In this document: positions 7,931 through 15,767 of the stretch, one piece after another
Layout of the letters: the number at the start of each line of letters is the position of its first letter
Position numbering within the stretch: position 1 is the first letter of the stretch
Source: Orlajensenia stereocauli
GTDB taxonomy: Bacteria > Actinomycetota > Actinomycetes > Actinomycetales > Microbacteriaceae
Direction: 5' to 3' (one strand)
Length of the DNA: 64,000 nt
Assembly (NCBI RefSeq): GCF_039548895.1
Contig: NZ_JBCLVG010000002.1
Made by a program: the position numbers and the translations under genes
The notes under the pieces: model-generated
What the model was told of the DNA's origin: nothing
Database searches by the model: none
The model's input: the letters and a program-made list of their open reading frames with translations, nothing else

Positions 7931-9504
7931 CCGACGCCGGCCGCGACGCCACGCCCCACGTCGTGACGGATGACGTCGTGACGGATGCCGCCCCGGATGC
8001 AGCTCCCTACGACGTGCTCGTCATCGGCGGCGGCGTCGCCGGCCTGGTCGCCGCGCGCGAGGCCGTGCGCGTGGGCCTGCGCACCCTGGTGCTCGAGGCC
8101 GCGGACGTCGTCGGCGGCTGCGTGCGCGCCCAGGACGTGGCCGGTCTCACCGTCGACGTCGGCGCCGAGAGCTTCGCCACCCGCATGGGTTCGGTTGCGA
8201 CCCTGCTCGCCGAACTCGGCATCGACGACCAGATCGTCAACCCGAATCCTGCAGGCTCCTGGCTGCACCTGCCGGCCCTCAAGGGCGGCGGCGCCATCAC
8301 CGTGCGCTCGCCGAAGACATCTCTGCTCGGCATTCCGGCCTCGCCGCTCGCCGACGACGTGCGTGCAGTCATCGGAACGGCAGGGGCGTGGCGCGCCTAC
8401 CTCGATCGCATCCGGCCGATCCTGACGATCGGGCACGCCCAGCGCCTCGGCCCGCTGGTGCGCAAGCGCATGGGCAGCAAGGTGCTCGATCGCCTCGTGT
8501 CGCCGCTGTCGACGGGCGTCTACTCGGTGGACGCCGACGACCTCGACATCGCACTGGTCGCTCCAGGTCTGAACGCCGCCATGACCCGCACGGGCTCCCT
8601 CTCGGGCGCCGTCGCCGAGCTGCGCTCGTCGGCGACGGCGGGGTCGGCCGTGCAGGGCATCCGTGGCGGGATGTCGCGTCTCGTCGCGGCCCTGGTCGCC
8701 GACATCCTCCACCTCGGCGGGGAGATCCGAACCGGCGTGAGTGTCGACGGATTGGCACCCACCGAGGGGAACGGTGAGCCGGGCTGGGCCGTGACGGCCG
8801 CGGCGACGACGGACGGCGAGGTCTCGCCAGACGCGGACGCACCGTCCGCAGACCTCGACCTGCGGGCCCGCCGTGTCGTCGTCGCGGCCCCGGCCGGCGT
8901 GGCGGTGCCCCTGCTGGCCGCCGCTCGCGAGGACTGGGCGCACCTGGCCGACCTCGGCTGGCCGGCCGCGGCATCCGTCGAGATCGTCACCCTGGTGCTC
9001 GATGCGCCAGCGCTCGACGATGCACCCCGGGGAACCGGCGTGCTCGTCGCGTCGGGCACGCCCGGCGTGACGGCCAAGGCACTCACCCACGCCTCGGCCA
9101 AGTGGTCGTGGCTCGCCGAGCGCGCCCACGCTGCTGCAGGCGGACGCAACGTCGTGCGCCTCTCCTACGGTCGCGTCGGGCAACCGCTGCCGACGGCGCA
9201 GCTGAGCACCGAGGCCGTCGAAGACCTCGCCCTCGGCGACGCCTCCGCCATCCTCGGGGTCTCCCTGACCCGGGCCCACCTCGTCGAATCGGCTCGGGTG
9301 GTGTGGACGGATGCCGTCTCCCATGCCGCGATCGGCCAGCGCGCGCGGGTGCAGCAGGTGCGGGACGCCATCGACGCCGATGAGACCATCGCCGTCGTCG
9401 GATCGTGGGTGGCCGGCACCGGACTGGCCTCGGTGATCCCGGATGCGCGGGAGTCCGCGCGACGCCTGCGCCGCACCGTACTGCATACCGAACCCGGAAT
9501 ATGA
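7927..9504 (+). CDS. cgoX: coproporphyrinogen III oxidase (HemY/CgoX type)
   Basis: 525 residues of FAD-dependent amine-oxidase fold. The dinucleotide motif VIGGGVAGLVAA is at residues 32-43 and the second FAD contact VVGSWVAGTGLASVIPDA is near the C-terminus. In organisms that also have ChdC this enzyme acts on coproporphyrinogen III rather than protoporphyrinogen IX. The presence of chdC and cpfC 1.4-2.1 kb downstream supports that reading. Residues 1-28 are a variable Asp/Thr/Val-rich leader with repeated VTD units. Start chosen from the 4-nt ATGA overlap with hemE. Residues 280-310 form an acidic low-complexity insertion. Confidence 0.94.
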   Translation: MTDAGRDATPHVVTDDVVTDAAPDAAPYDVLVIGGGVAGLVAAREAVRVGLRTLVLEAADVVGGCVRAQDVAGLTVDVGAESFATRMGSVATLLAELGIDDQIVNPNPAGSWLHLPALKGGGAITVRSPKTSLLGIPASPLADDVRAVIGTAGAWRAYLDRIRPILTIGHAQRLGPLVRKRMGSKVLDRLVSPLSTGVYSVDADDLDIALVAPGLNAAMTRTGSLSGAVAELRSSATAGSAVQGIRGGMSRLVAALVADILHLGGEIRTGVSVDGLAPTEGNGEPGWAVTAAATTDGEVSPDADAPSADLDLRARRVVVAAPAGVAVPLLAAAREDWAHLADLGWPAAASVEIVTLVLDAPALDDAPRGTGVLVASGTPGVTAKALTHASAKWSWLAERAHAAAGGRNVVRLSYGRVGQPLPTAQLSTEAVEDLALGDASAILGVSLTRAHLVESARVVWTDAVSHAAIGQRARVQQVRDAIDADETIAVVGSWVAGTGLASVIPDARESARRLRRTVLHTEPGI

Positions 9505-9616
9505 GCATCATCGGGCCGCACTGCGATCGCGGTGCAATGTTGTCAATCCCCTCGTCACTGCCCGAGACGCGCTATACGCTGGACCAATCGCCAACGATCC
9601 GGGATTGAGGTACGGC

Positions 9617-10081
9617 ATGCGGGGCAAACTCCTCTTCGTGACGGGAATCGCCGTCGGTTACGTGCTGGGAGCACGTGCCGGCCGACTGCGCTACGAGCAG
9701 ATCAAGTCGGCGGCGGAGAGCGTGTGGAACACGCCGGCCGTGCAGAGCGGGGTCGACACAGCCAAGGACTTCGCATTCGCCCGCGTCGGAGATGTCTCCG
9801 ACTCGGTGCTCGACGGCGTGAAGAAGCTGATCTCGGCGGCGACGAACTCGAAGCCGAAGCACGCGCCGACCCGGTCGTACTCCACTCCGGCCCGTCCGGC
9901 CACGGCCACGGGGTCGACCGCGACGGCGCCTGCGGCATCCGTTCACCACACCGAGTCCTACACGGTGGCAGAACCCGTCGACCAGCCGGCCGCGAAGAAG
10001 GCGGCTGCGCGCAAGCCCGCGGCAGCCAAGGCTCCGTCGGGCCAGGCCCGGAAGAAGCCCAGCTCGTCCGAATCCGAATAG
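9617..10081 (+). CDS. small membrane-associated protein with Lys/Ala-rich tail
   Basis: 154 residues. The N-terminal LLFVTGIAVGYVLGARAGRLRYEQI segment is a short hydrophobic helix followed by basic residues, as in YtxH-like envelope proteins. The middle is amphipathic. The last 60 residues are rich in Ala, Lys, Pro and Ser (AAKKAAARKPAAAK), resembling histone-H1-like disordered tails. Function is unknown. The ATG has GAGG at 9607-9610, 6 nt upstream. It is the first of three small envelope genes (with 10094 and 10491) inserted between cgoX and chdC; this trio often travels together in actinobacteria. Confidence 0.75.
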   Translation: MRGKLLFVTGIAVGYVLGARAGRLRYEQIKSAAESVWNTPAVQSGVDTAKDFAFARVGDVSDSVLDGVKKLISAATNSKPKHAPTRSYSTPARPATATGSTATAPAASVHHTESYTVAEPVDQPAAKKAAARKPAAAKAPSGQARKKPSSSESE

Positions 10082-10093
10082 AGGTGGTGCGCA

Positions 10094-10504
10094 GTGCCTG
10101 AGCCCAAACTGAAGAAGCAGTCGTTGATCGAACTCCTCAGCGAACTCCCCACGCTCATCCGCGACCTGATCCAGGCCGAGATCGCCTCGTTGAAGGCCGA
10201 GGTCACGGCCAGGGGCAAGAGCGTCGGCGTCGCCCTCGTGCTCTTCATCGTGGCGCTGTTCTTCCTGTTCTGGATGTTCGCCCTTCTCATCGAGTCTGCG
10301 GTCTTCGCCTTCGCCCTCATCGTGCCGGCGTGGTTGGCCGCGCTGATCGTCGCGGGCATCCTGCTCGTCATCATCGTGATCGTCGTGCTCATCGGCGTCG
10401 CGAGCTTCAAGCGCGCGACCAAGGCGCCCGAGGCGACCATCAAGGAGCACATCCAGACCGACGTCGATGTTGTGAAGGGGGTCGGACCGTATGACAACCA
10501 CTGA
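10094..10504 (+). CDS. phage-holin-superfamily-like membrane protein
   Basis: 136 residues with a GTG start, 12 nt after the preceding stop. It has an N-terminal amphipathic helix (SLIELLSELPTLIRDLIQAEI) and two strongly hydrophobic segments (about residues 36-65 and 72-100). This is the layout of the actinobacterial 'phage holin family III' (Phage_holin_3_6) membrane proteins. Despite the name, family members in chromosomes are housekeeping envelope proteins with no proven lytic role, and there are no phage genes here. Its stop overlaps the next gene by 14 nt. Confidence 0.85.
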   Translation: MPEPKLKKQSLIELLSELPTLIRDLIQAEIASLKAEVTARGKSVGVALVLFIVALFFLFWMFALLIESAVFAFALIVPAWLAALIVAGILLVIIVIVVLIGVASFKRATKAPEATIKEHIQTDVDVVKGVGPYDNH

Positions 10505-10793
10505 TCTGAGCACCAGGAGCCTTCTCGAGCCACGTCCGCTCGACGAGTTGTCGCGCACCGAACTGAGGCTCGAGGTGAAGCGGGCTCGCATTGAACTGGC
10601 CTCAACGCTGAACGCCATCGAGGATCGCCTGAACGTCCCCCGCAAGATGCGTGAGCGCACGGAGCGCTGGGGTCGCGAACTGGATCGCCTGCGCACCGAG
10701 AACCCGGTGGCGCTCGCGGGAGTGGCTGTCGGCGTCGCTGTCGTCATCGGGGGAGCCGTCTGGGGGATCGTCACGCTCGTGACCCGTGACTGA
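10491..10793 (+). CDS. DUF3618 family protein
   Basis: 100 residues. A charged helical region (LSRTELRLEVKRARIELAST, then AIEDRLNVPRKMRER) precedes one C-terminal transmembrane helix (ALAGVAVGVAVVIGGAVWGIVTLV). This is the DUF3618 pattern. The start overlaps the holin-like gene by 14 nt, so the pair is translationally coupled. The protein is probably a single-pass inner-membrane protein of unknown function. A hairpin 13 nt after the stop separates it from chdC. Confidence 0.85.
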   Translation: MTTTDLSTRSLLEPRPLDELSRTELRLEVKRARIELASTLNAIEDRLNVPRKMRERTERWGRELDRLRTENPVALAGVAVGVAVVIGGAVWGIVTLVTRD

Positions 10794-10806
10794 TCGGGGT
10801 CGCTCC

Positions 10807-10827
10807 GCCGCCCGCGAATCGGGCGGC
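10807..10827 (+). terminator. hairpin terminator after the envelope-protein trio
   Basis: Perfect 8-bp GC stem (10807-10814 against 10820-10827) with a CGAAT loop, between the DUF3618 gene and chdC. It suggests chdC has its own promoter. A weak GAGACT (10863-10868), 6 nt before the chdC ATG, could serve as its -10 box. Confidence 0.6.
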
Positions 10828-10874
10828 ACCCGCTCCGCTTTGGAAAGAACCGCAAAGCGAGAGAGACTGGACGC

Positions 10875-11630
10875 ATGACTTCCCTCGCTGCCGGTGAGGC
10901 AGCCGACGCCGTGCCCGAATCGGATTCGTCGGAGGTGTCGAGCACCCCCGAGGCATCTCCTTCGGGGTTCACGCTCTTCGCCGTCTTCCGCCGTGATCCC
11001 GCCAATCCCGATGACTTCGACGGGCACGACGTTCCGCGCGTCGTCGCCGAGCTCGACGACGTGGTGCGCCTGCTCGAGACCGAGGGCGTGACCGTGCGCG
11101 GTTTCTACGACGTGTCCGGACTGCGCGCGGATGCCGACCTCATGATCTGGACCCACGCCGACGACGCCGAGACGCTGCAGTGGGCCCACCGCGAGCTCCG
11201 CCGGGTGCGCCTGATCAAGTCGCTCCTCCCCACGTGGAACGCCATGGGCGTTCACCGCGACGCGGAGTTCAACAAGTCGCACGTTCCCGGGTTCCTCCGC
11301 GGCGTCGAGCCGAAGAGCTGGATGACCGTCTACCCGTTCGTGCGCAGCTTCGAGTGGTACCTGCTGCCGGATGCCGACCGAGGACGCATGCTCGCCGAGC
11401 ACGGACGCAAGGGCGCCGGCTTCCGCGGCGTCGTCGCGAACACGGTCTCGTCGTTCGCCCTCGGCGACTACGAGTGGCTGCTGCCCATGGAGGCCGACGA
11501 GCTCACGGACCTGGTCGACATGATGCGCGAACTCCGGGCGACGGATGCCCGACGCCATGTGCGCGAGGAGGTCCCGTTCTACACGGGCCGCCGCATCAGC
11601 ACTGCCGAGCTCGTGGAGGTGCTGCAGTAA
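10875..11630 (+). CDS. chdC: coproheme decarboxylase (HemQ/ChdC)
   Basis: 251 residues. It turns Fe-coproporphyrin III (coproheme) into heme b by two peroxide-driven decarboxylations, the last step of the coproporphyrin-dependent pathway. The actinobacterial ChdC fold is recognisable: DVSGLRADADLMIWTHAD, the WNAMGVHRDAEFNKSHVPGF block, the catalytic tyrosine in TVYPFVRSFEWYLLP (Y153) and the proximal heme ligand H176 in LAEHGRKGAGF. Residues 1-30 are a variable Ser/Glu/Pro-rich leader. The stop shares one base with the ferrochelatase ATG. Confidence 0.96.
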   Translation: MTSLAAGEAADAVPESDSSEVSSTPEASPSGFTLFAVFRRDPANPDDFDGHDVPRVVAELDDVVRLLETEGVTVRGFYDVSGLRADADLMIWTHADDAETLQWAHRELRRVRLIKSLLPTWNAMGVHRDAEFNKSHVPGFLRGVEPKSWMTVYPFVRSFEWYLLPDADRGRMLAEHGRKGAGFRGVVANTVSSFALGDYEWLLPMEADELTDLVDMMRELRATDARRHVREEVPFYTGRRISTAELVEVLQ

Positions 11631-12898
11631 TGGCCGCCCGCAACCTCGGAGGCACCGCGCCCCACAAGCCGTCCCCCGCAGCCAGCGCGCCCTGCGCCGC
11701 AGGCTCCCGCGTTCCCGGCGCCACGCCGGCCGCCCAGTCCGGCGCCGAGCACGTCGAGACTCCCGTCGCCTACGACGGCATCCTGCTCAGTGGCTTCGGC
11801 GGTCCGGAGGGTCAGGACGAGGTCATCCCGTTCCTCCGCAACGTCACGAGCGGCCGCGGCATCCCCGACGAGAGGCTGGAGGAGGTGGCGCACCACTACC
11901 GCCACTACGACGGCGTCAGCCCGATCAACGAGCAGAACCGCAGGCTGAAGGCCGCCCTCGAGGCCGAGATCGCCAGCCGCGGACTCGACCTTCCCGTGTT
12001 CTGGGGCAACCGCAACTGGGAGCCGTACATGAACGACGCTCTCTCCGAGGCGGCTGAGGCCGGGGCCAGGAAGCTCATCGCCATCGCCACGAGCGCCTAC
12101 AGCTCGTACTCCAGCTGCCGGCAGTACCGCGAGGACTACGCCGACGCACTCGAGGACACCGGCCTCGGCGACAGCATCCAGATCGACAAGGTGCGCCAGT
12201 TCTTCGACCACCCCGGCTTCGTCACGCCGTTCATCGAGGGCGTCCGCGACGCCATCGTCGAACTGACGGCATCCGGAATCGCCGAATCCGAGATCGAGGT
12301 GCTGTTCGCCACGCACTCGATTCCGACGACGGATGCGCTTCGCTCCGGTCCGGCAGTGCTCGACGCCTCCTCGGCCACCGGTACGGACCCTGAGGCCGAC
12401 CGCGGTTTCGGCGGCGGGGGAGCCTACGCGGCGCAGCACGAGGCCGTGGCCGAGGTCGTCATGCGGGAGGCGGTGTCGTCGCCTCTCAGCTGGCAGCTCG
12501 TCTACCAGTCGCGCAGCGGTCCACCCACGCAGCCATGGCTCGAACCGGACATCAACGACGCCATCGCCCTGTTGCCTGCACGCGGCGTGAAGGCCATCGT
12601 GATCGTGCCGCTCGGCTTCATGAGCGACCACATGGAGGTGCTCTGGGACCTCGACAACGAGGCGCTGGAGTCTGCTGAGGAGCACGGACTGCGGGCCGTG
12701 CGCGTGCCGACGCCCGGCACCCACCCGGCTTTCGTCTCCGGTCTCGTCGACCTCGTGATGGAGCGCGTCGAGGGTGTTCCGACGGCTGAGCGCCCCGCCC
12801 TCACCGAACTCGGCCCCTGGTACGACGTCTGCCGACCGGGTTGCTGCGAGAACGTGCGACTCGGTTTCAGGCCGGCACTCGGCGGGATCGCTCCATGA
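11630..12898 (+). CDS. cpfC: coproporphyrin ferrochelatase
   Basis: 422 residues. It inserts ferrous iron into coproporphyrin III. The conserved histidine H229 in LFATHSIP is the metal-handling residue. Conserved HYDGVSPINEQNRRL and GNRNWEPYMNDAL blocks line the pocket. C163 (YSSCRQYRED) together with C401, C405 and C406 in the DVCRPGCCEN tail supplies the four ligands of the [2Fe-2S] cluster found in actinobacterial ferrochelatases. The first 45 residues are an Ala/Pro-rich extension not normally seen in the family, and no better internal start is visible. Its ATG overlaps the chdC stop and its stop overlaps the hemC ATG, so three enzymes are coupled. Confidence 0.95.
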   Translation: MAARNLGGTAPHKPSPAASAPCAAGSRVPGATPAAQSGAEHVETPVAYDGILLSGFGGPEGQDEVIPFLRNVTSGRGIPDERLEEVAHHYRHYDGVSPINEQNRRLKAALEAEIASRGLDLPVFWGNRNWEPYMNDALSEAAEAGARKLIAIATSAYSSYSSCRQYREDYADALEDTGLGDSIQIDKVRQFFDHPGFVTPFIEGVRDAIVELTASGIAESEIEVLFATHSIPTTDALRSGPAVLDASSATGTDPEADRGFGGGGAYAAQHEAVAEVVMREAVSSPLSWQLVYQSRSGPPTQPWLEPDINDAIALLPARGVKAIVIVPLGFMSDHMEVLWDLDNEALESAEEHGLRAVRVPTPGTHPAFVSGLVDLVMERVEGVPTAERPALTELGPWYDVCRPGCCENVRLGFRPALGGIAP

Positions 12899-13863
12899 GC
12901 GCCGCGGCATCGGTGATCCGGGTCGGAACCCGCGGGAGTGCGCTCGCGCTGGCGCAGACCAAGGCCGTCGCGGCGAAGATCGCCGCGGCATCGGGCTCGG
13001 AGGTCGAGATCGTGACGATCACGACGCACGGCGACACCTCCACGGACTCGCTCGCCTCCCTCGGCGGAACCGGCGTCTTCGCCTCGGCATTGCGTGAGGC
13101 CCTGCTCGCCGACGAGTGCGACCTCATCGTGCACTCGCTCAAGGACCTGCCCACGGCGCCGCACCCCGGCCTGCGGATCGGTGCCGTGCCGAAGCGGGCT
13201 GATGCGCGCGACGCCCTGTGCGCCCGCGACGGCCTCACTCTTGCGACCCTTCCCGCCGGCGCCCGAGTGGGCACGGGATCGCCTCGCCGCGTGGCACAGC
13301 TGCGCGCCGCCCGCCCCGACCTCGAGGTCGTCGACATCCGCGGGAACGTCGACACCCGCCTCGGACGGGTCGCCGATGGCGACCTCGACGCCGTGATCCT
13401 CGCTGCGGCGGGTCTCGGACGCCTCGGCAGGCTCGACGCCGTGACCGATCTGCTCGACATCAACGACTGGCCGACGGCTCCGGGCCAGGGCGCGCTCGCC
13501 GTCGAGGTGCGCGACGGGCGGCTCGAGCGCCACCTCGAGGCAGGCCTGCGTTCCGTCGAGCACGTGACCACGCGCGCCTCCGTCGACGCGGAGCGTCTGG
13601 TGCTCGCCGGACTCGAAGCCGGATGCTCAGCCCCCATCGCGGCATCCGCCATCGTCGACAGTGACATGCTGTTCCTCACGGCCACGGTTTACAGCCCTGA
13701 CGGCACCGCGAAGGTAACAAGTTCGCACGCAGCGACCCCCGACAGCCATGCTGCAGCACATCTGGCCGAATCAGCCGATGATGTGGCGGGTAGAGTCGTC
13801 GCAGAACTTCTCGGCAACGGTGCCGCCGAACTCGCTCCGCTCCAGGGCACGAAGGGCACCTAA
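12895..13863 (+). CDS. hemC: hydroxymethylbilane synthase (porphobilinogen deaminase)
   Basis: 322 residues. It joins four porphobilinogens into hydroxymethylbilane. The dipyrromethane cofactor is attached at C244 in GLEAGCSAPIAA; the catalytic aspartate is D84 in HSLKDLPT; and the substrate arginines are in GTGSPRRVAQLRA and DIRGNVDTRL. The RVGTRGSALALAQT opening is the family N-terminus. Start chosen from the ATGA overlap with the ferrochelatase gene. hemD follows with no spacer. Confidence 0.97.
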   Translation: MSAAASVIRVGTRGSALALAQTKAVAAKIAAASGSEVEIVTITTHGDTSTDSLASLGGTGVFASALREALLADECDLIVHSLKDLPTAPHPGLRIGAVPKRADARDALCARDGLTLATLPAGARVGTGSPRRVAQLRAARPDLEVVDIRGNVDTRLGRVADGDLDAVILAAAGLGRLGRLDAVTDLLDINDWPTAPGQGALAVEVRDGRLERHLEAGLRSVEHVTTRASVDAERLVLAGLEAGCSAPIAASAIVDSDMLFLTATVYSPDGTAKVTSSHAATPDSHAAAHLAESADDVAGRVVAELLGNGAAELAPLQGTKGT

Positions 13864-14649
13864 GTGATCGATCGACAGGCCAAGGCTCCGCGCCCGCTCG
13901 ACGGCTGGCGCGTCCTCGTTCCTCGTGGTGGCCCATGGGGCGACAGCGTCGCCGCGAATCTGCGAGCCAAGGGTGCCGCGCCCGTCATCGCCCCGCTCAT
14001 CAACTTCGCCCCCACCGACGACGCCGAGACCCTGGCGTCGGCGCTGGCCGAGCTCGCCGCGGGCGCCTTCGATTGGCTGACCGTCACGAGCGCCACGACA
14101 GTCGACGTGCTGTCGTCGCACCGGGCCGTCATCCCCACCGAGACCCATGTCGCCGCCGTGGGCGAGACGACTGCCGCGGCCCTCACCGCCGCCGGTTACA
14201 GAGTCGACATCGTTCCGCACGAGGACAATTCGGCTCGCGGGCTCCTCGAAGAGTGGACCCAGGCCACGGCCGGGGCCTTCCCGCTCAAGGTGCTCACGCT
14301 CCGCTCCGAGATCGCGAAGCCGCTGCTCAGCGAGGGCCTGCGCCGCATCGGCCACGACGTGCGCTCCGTCGTGGCCTACCGCACGATCGGCGTTCCCGTC
14401 TCGGAGCAGGTGACCGCCGACGTCGCCTCCGGCCGTATCAACGCCGTCCTCGTCACGAGTGGATCCGTCGCCGAGCAGGTGCAGCTGCAGCTCGGCCCGC
14501 TTCCCCAGGGCACCCTCGTCGTCTGCATCGGACCGCAGACCGCCCGTGACGCCCGCGCCTACGGCCTCGAGGTGGACGCCGTCGCCGATGACCGCACCGC
14601 GGAGTCGCTCATCGATGCCCTGGTGCGCCAGGCGGATTCGCTGGTCTAG
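13864..14649 (+). CDS. hemD: uroporphyrinogen-III synthase
   Basis: 261 residues with a GTG start on the base after the hemC stop. HemD closes hydroxymethylbilane to uroporphyrinogen III with D-ring inversion. The family is poorly conserved. What is visible is the two-domain alternating pattern, with WRVLVPRGGPWGDSVA at the front, the WLTVTSATTVDVL block, the AVGETTAAALTAAGYRVDIVP block and a late VCIGPQTARDARAYGLEVD block. Position between hemC and hemB supports the call. Confidence 0.93.
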   Translation: MIDRQAKAPRPLDGWRVLVPRGGPWGDSVAANLRAKGAAPVIAPLINFAPTDDAETLASALAELAAGAFDWLTVTSATTVDVLSSHRAVIPTETHVAAVGETTAAALTAAGYRVDIVPHEDNSARGLLEEWTQATAGAFPLKVLTLRSEIAKPLLSEGLRRIGHDVRSVVAYRTIGVPVSEQVTADVASGRINAVLVTSGSVAEQVQLQLGPLPQGTLVVCIGPQTARDARAYGLEVDAVADDRTAESLIDALVRQADSLV

Positions 14650-14656
14650 GTACCCG

Positions 14657-14744
14657 GTCGCTGAGGCCCGGACACAGTCCGCGGCCGAAGCGCACCAACC
14701 GGATGACGCTTCGGGCGGTCGCTTCGCTCGGCCCTCGGCGAGCG
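14657..14744. repeat. intergenic cruciform repeat, locus C (A+B)
   Basis: A type-A half (14659-14693, arm GGACACAGTCC) and a type-B half (14708-14744) face each other across a 14-nt spacer between hemD and hemB. The hemB -10 box begins 13 nt after the end of the repeat. Confidence 0.8.
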
Positions 14745-14756
14745 TACGGTTCGACG

Positions 14757-14762
14757 TAGGCT
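14757..14762 (+). promoter_or_regulatory. -10 box of a leaderless hemB-hemL promoter
   Basis: TAGGCT ends 6 nt before the hemB GTG, placing the transcription start at the start codon. There is no Shine-Dalgarno. With repeat C acting as a barrier upstream, hemB-hemL may form a separate transcription unit. Confidence 0.6.
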
Positions 14763-14768
14763 TGACCG

Positions 14769-15767
14769 GTGAGCGAATCCTTCATCCCGCGCGTGCGCCC
14801 GCGCCGACTGCGGGCGACCCCCGCGCTGCGCCGCGCCGTCTCAGAGACCCGTCTGCATCCGTCCGACCTCGTCCTCCCCATCTTCGTGCGCGAGGGAGTC
14901 GACGAGCCCGTCGCCATCAGCTCCATGCCCGGCGTCGTTCAGCACACCCTCGACAGTGTGCGCGGCGCGGTGAACGAGGCGGCCGCCGCAGGCATCGGCG
15001 GCGTCATGCTGTTCGGAGTGCCGGAGGTTCGCGACGCCGTCGGGTCGGGCGCCACGGATCCAGACGGCATCCTGAACCTCGCCACCCGCGTCGTGGCCGA
15101 CGAGGTGGGCGACGCCCTCGTGGTGCAGACAGACCTCTGCCTCGACGAGTTCACCGACCACGGTCACTGCGGAGTGCTCGATGCCATCGGCCGCGTCGAC
15201 AACGACGCCACGCTCGAGCGCTACCGCGAGATGGCTCTCGTGCAGGCGGCATCAGGCTCAGCCCTGCTCGGCCTCTCGGGAATGATGGACGGCCAGGTCG
15301 CCGCCGTGCGCGAGGCCCTCGACACCTCCGGCTTCATCGACACGGCCGTGCTCGCCTACTCGGCCAAGTACGCCTCGGCCTACTACGGACCGTTCCGCGA
15401 AGCCGTCGCCTCGACCCTGCAGGGAGATCGCCGCACCTACCAGCTCGATCCCGGCAACCGCCGCGAGGGTCTGCGCGAGGCGATGATCGACATCGAGGAG
15501 GGCGCTGACATCGTCATGGTGAAGCCGGCCGGCAGCTACCTCGACGTGCTCTCCGACGTGGCCGCAGCATCCGATGTCCCGGTCTGGGCCTACCAGGTCT
15601 CCGGCGAGTACGCGATGATCGAGGCCGCCGCCGCGAACGGCTGGATCGACAGGCGGCGGGCCGTGCACGAGAGCGTCGTCGGCATCCGTCGCGCCGGTGC
15701 CGACACCGTGCTCACATACTGGGCGACCGAACTCGCCGGCTGGCTCAACGACGGAGTGGTGGCATGA
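14769..15767 (+). CDS. hemB: delta-aminolevulinic acid dehydratase (porphobilinogen synthase)
   Basis: 332 residues. It condenses two aminolevulinates to porphobilinogen. The two Schiff-base lysines are K200 in AYSAKYASAYYGPF and K252 in VMVKPAGSYLD. The metal site TDLCLDEFTDHGHCG has C124, D126 and C134, a mixed Cys/Asp/Cys pattern common in actinobacteria rather than the three-Cys zinc site. The flap motif reads GLSGMMDGQV; the commoner form has Pro before the Ser and Asp after it. GTG start, probably leaderless. It overlaps hemL by ATGA. Confidence 0.96.
   Translation: MSESFIPRVRPRRLRATPALRRAVSETRLHPSDLVLPIFVREGVDEPVAISSMPGVVQHTLDSVRGAVNEAAAAGIGGVMLFGVPEVRDAVGSGATDPDGILNLATRVVADEVGDALVVQTDLCLDEFTDHGHCGVLDAIGRVDNDATLERYREMALVQAASGSALLGLSGMMDGQVAAVREALDTSGFIDTAVLAYSAKYASAYYGPFREAVASTLQGDRRTYQLDPGNRREGLREAMIDIEEGADIVMVKPAGSYLDVLSDVAAASDVPVWAYQVSGEYAMIEAAAANGWIDRRRAVHESVVGIRRAGADTVLTYWATELAGWLNDGVVA

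Noticed and set aside
10094..10504. Prophage remnant, suggested by the holin-like gene
   Set aside because: No other phage gene, attachment site or compositional shift is present; this family is chromosomal in actinobacteria.
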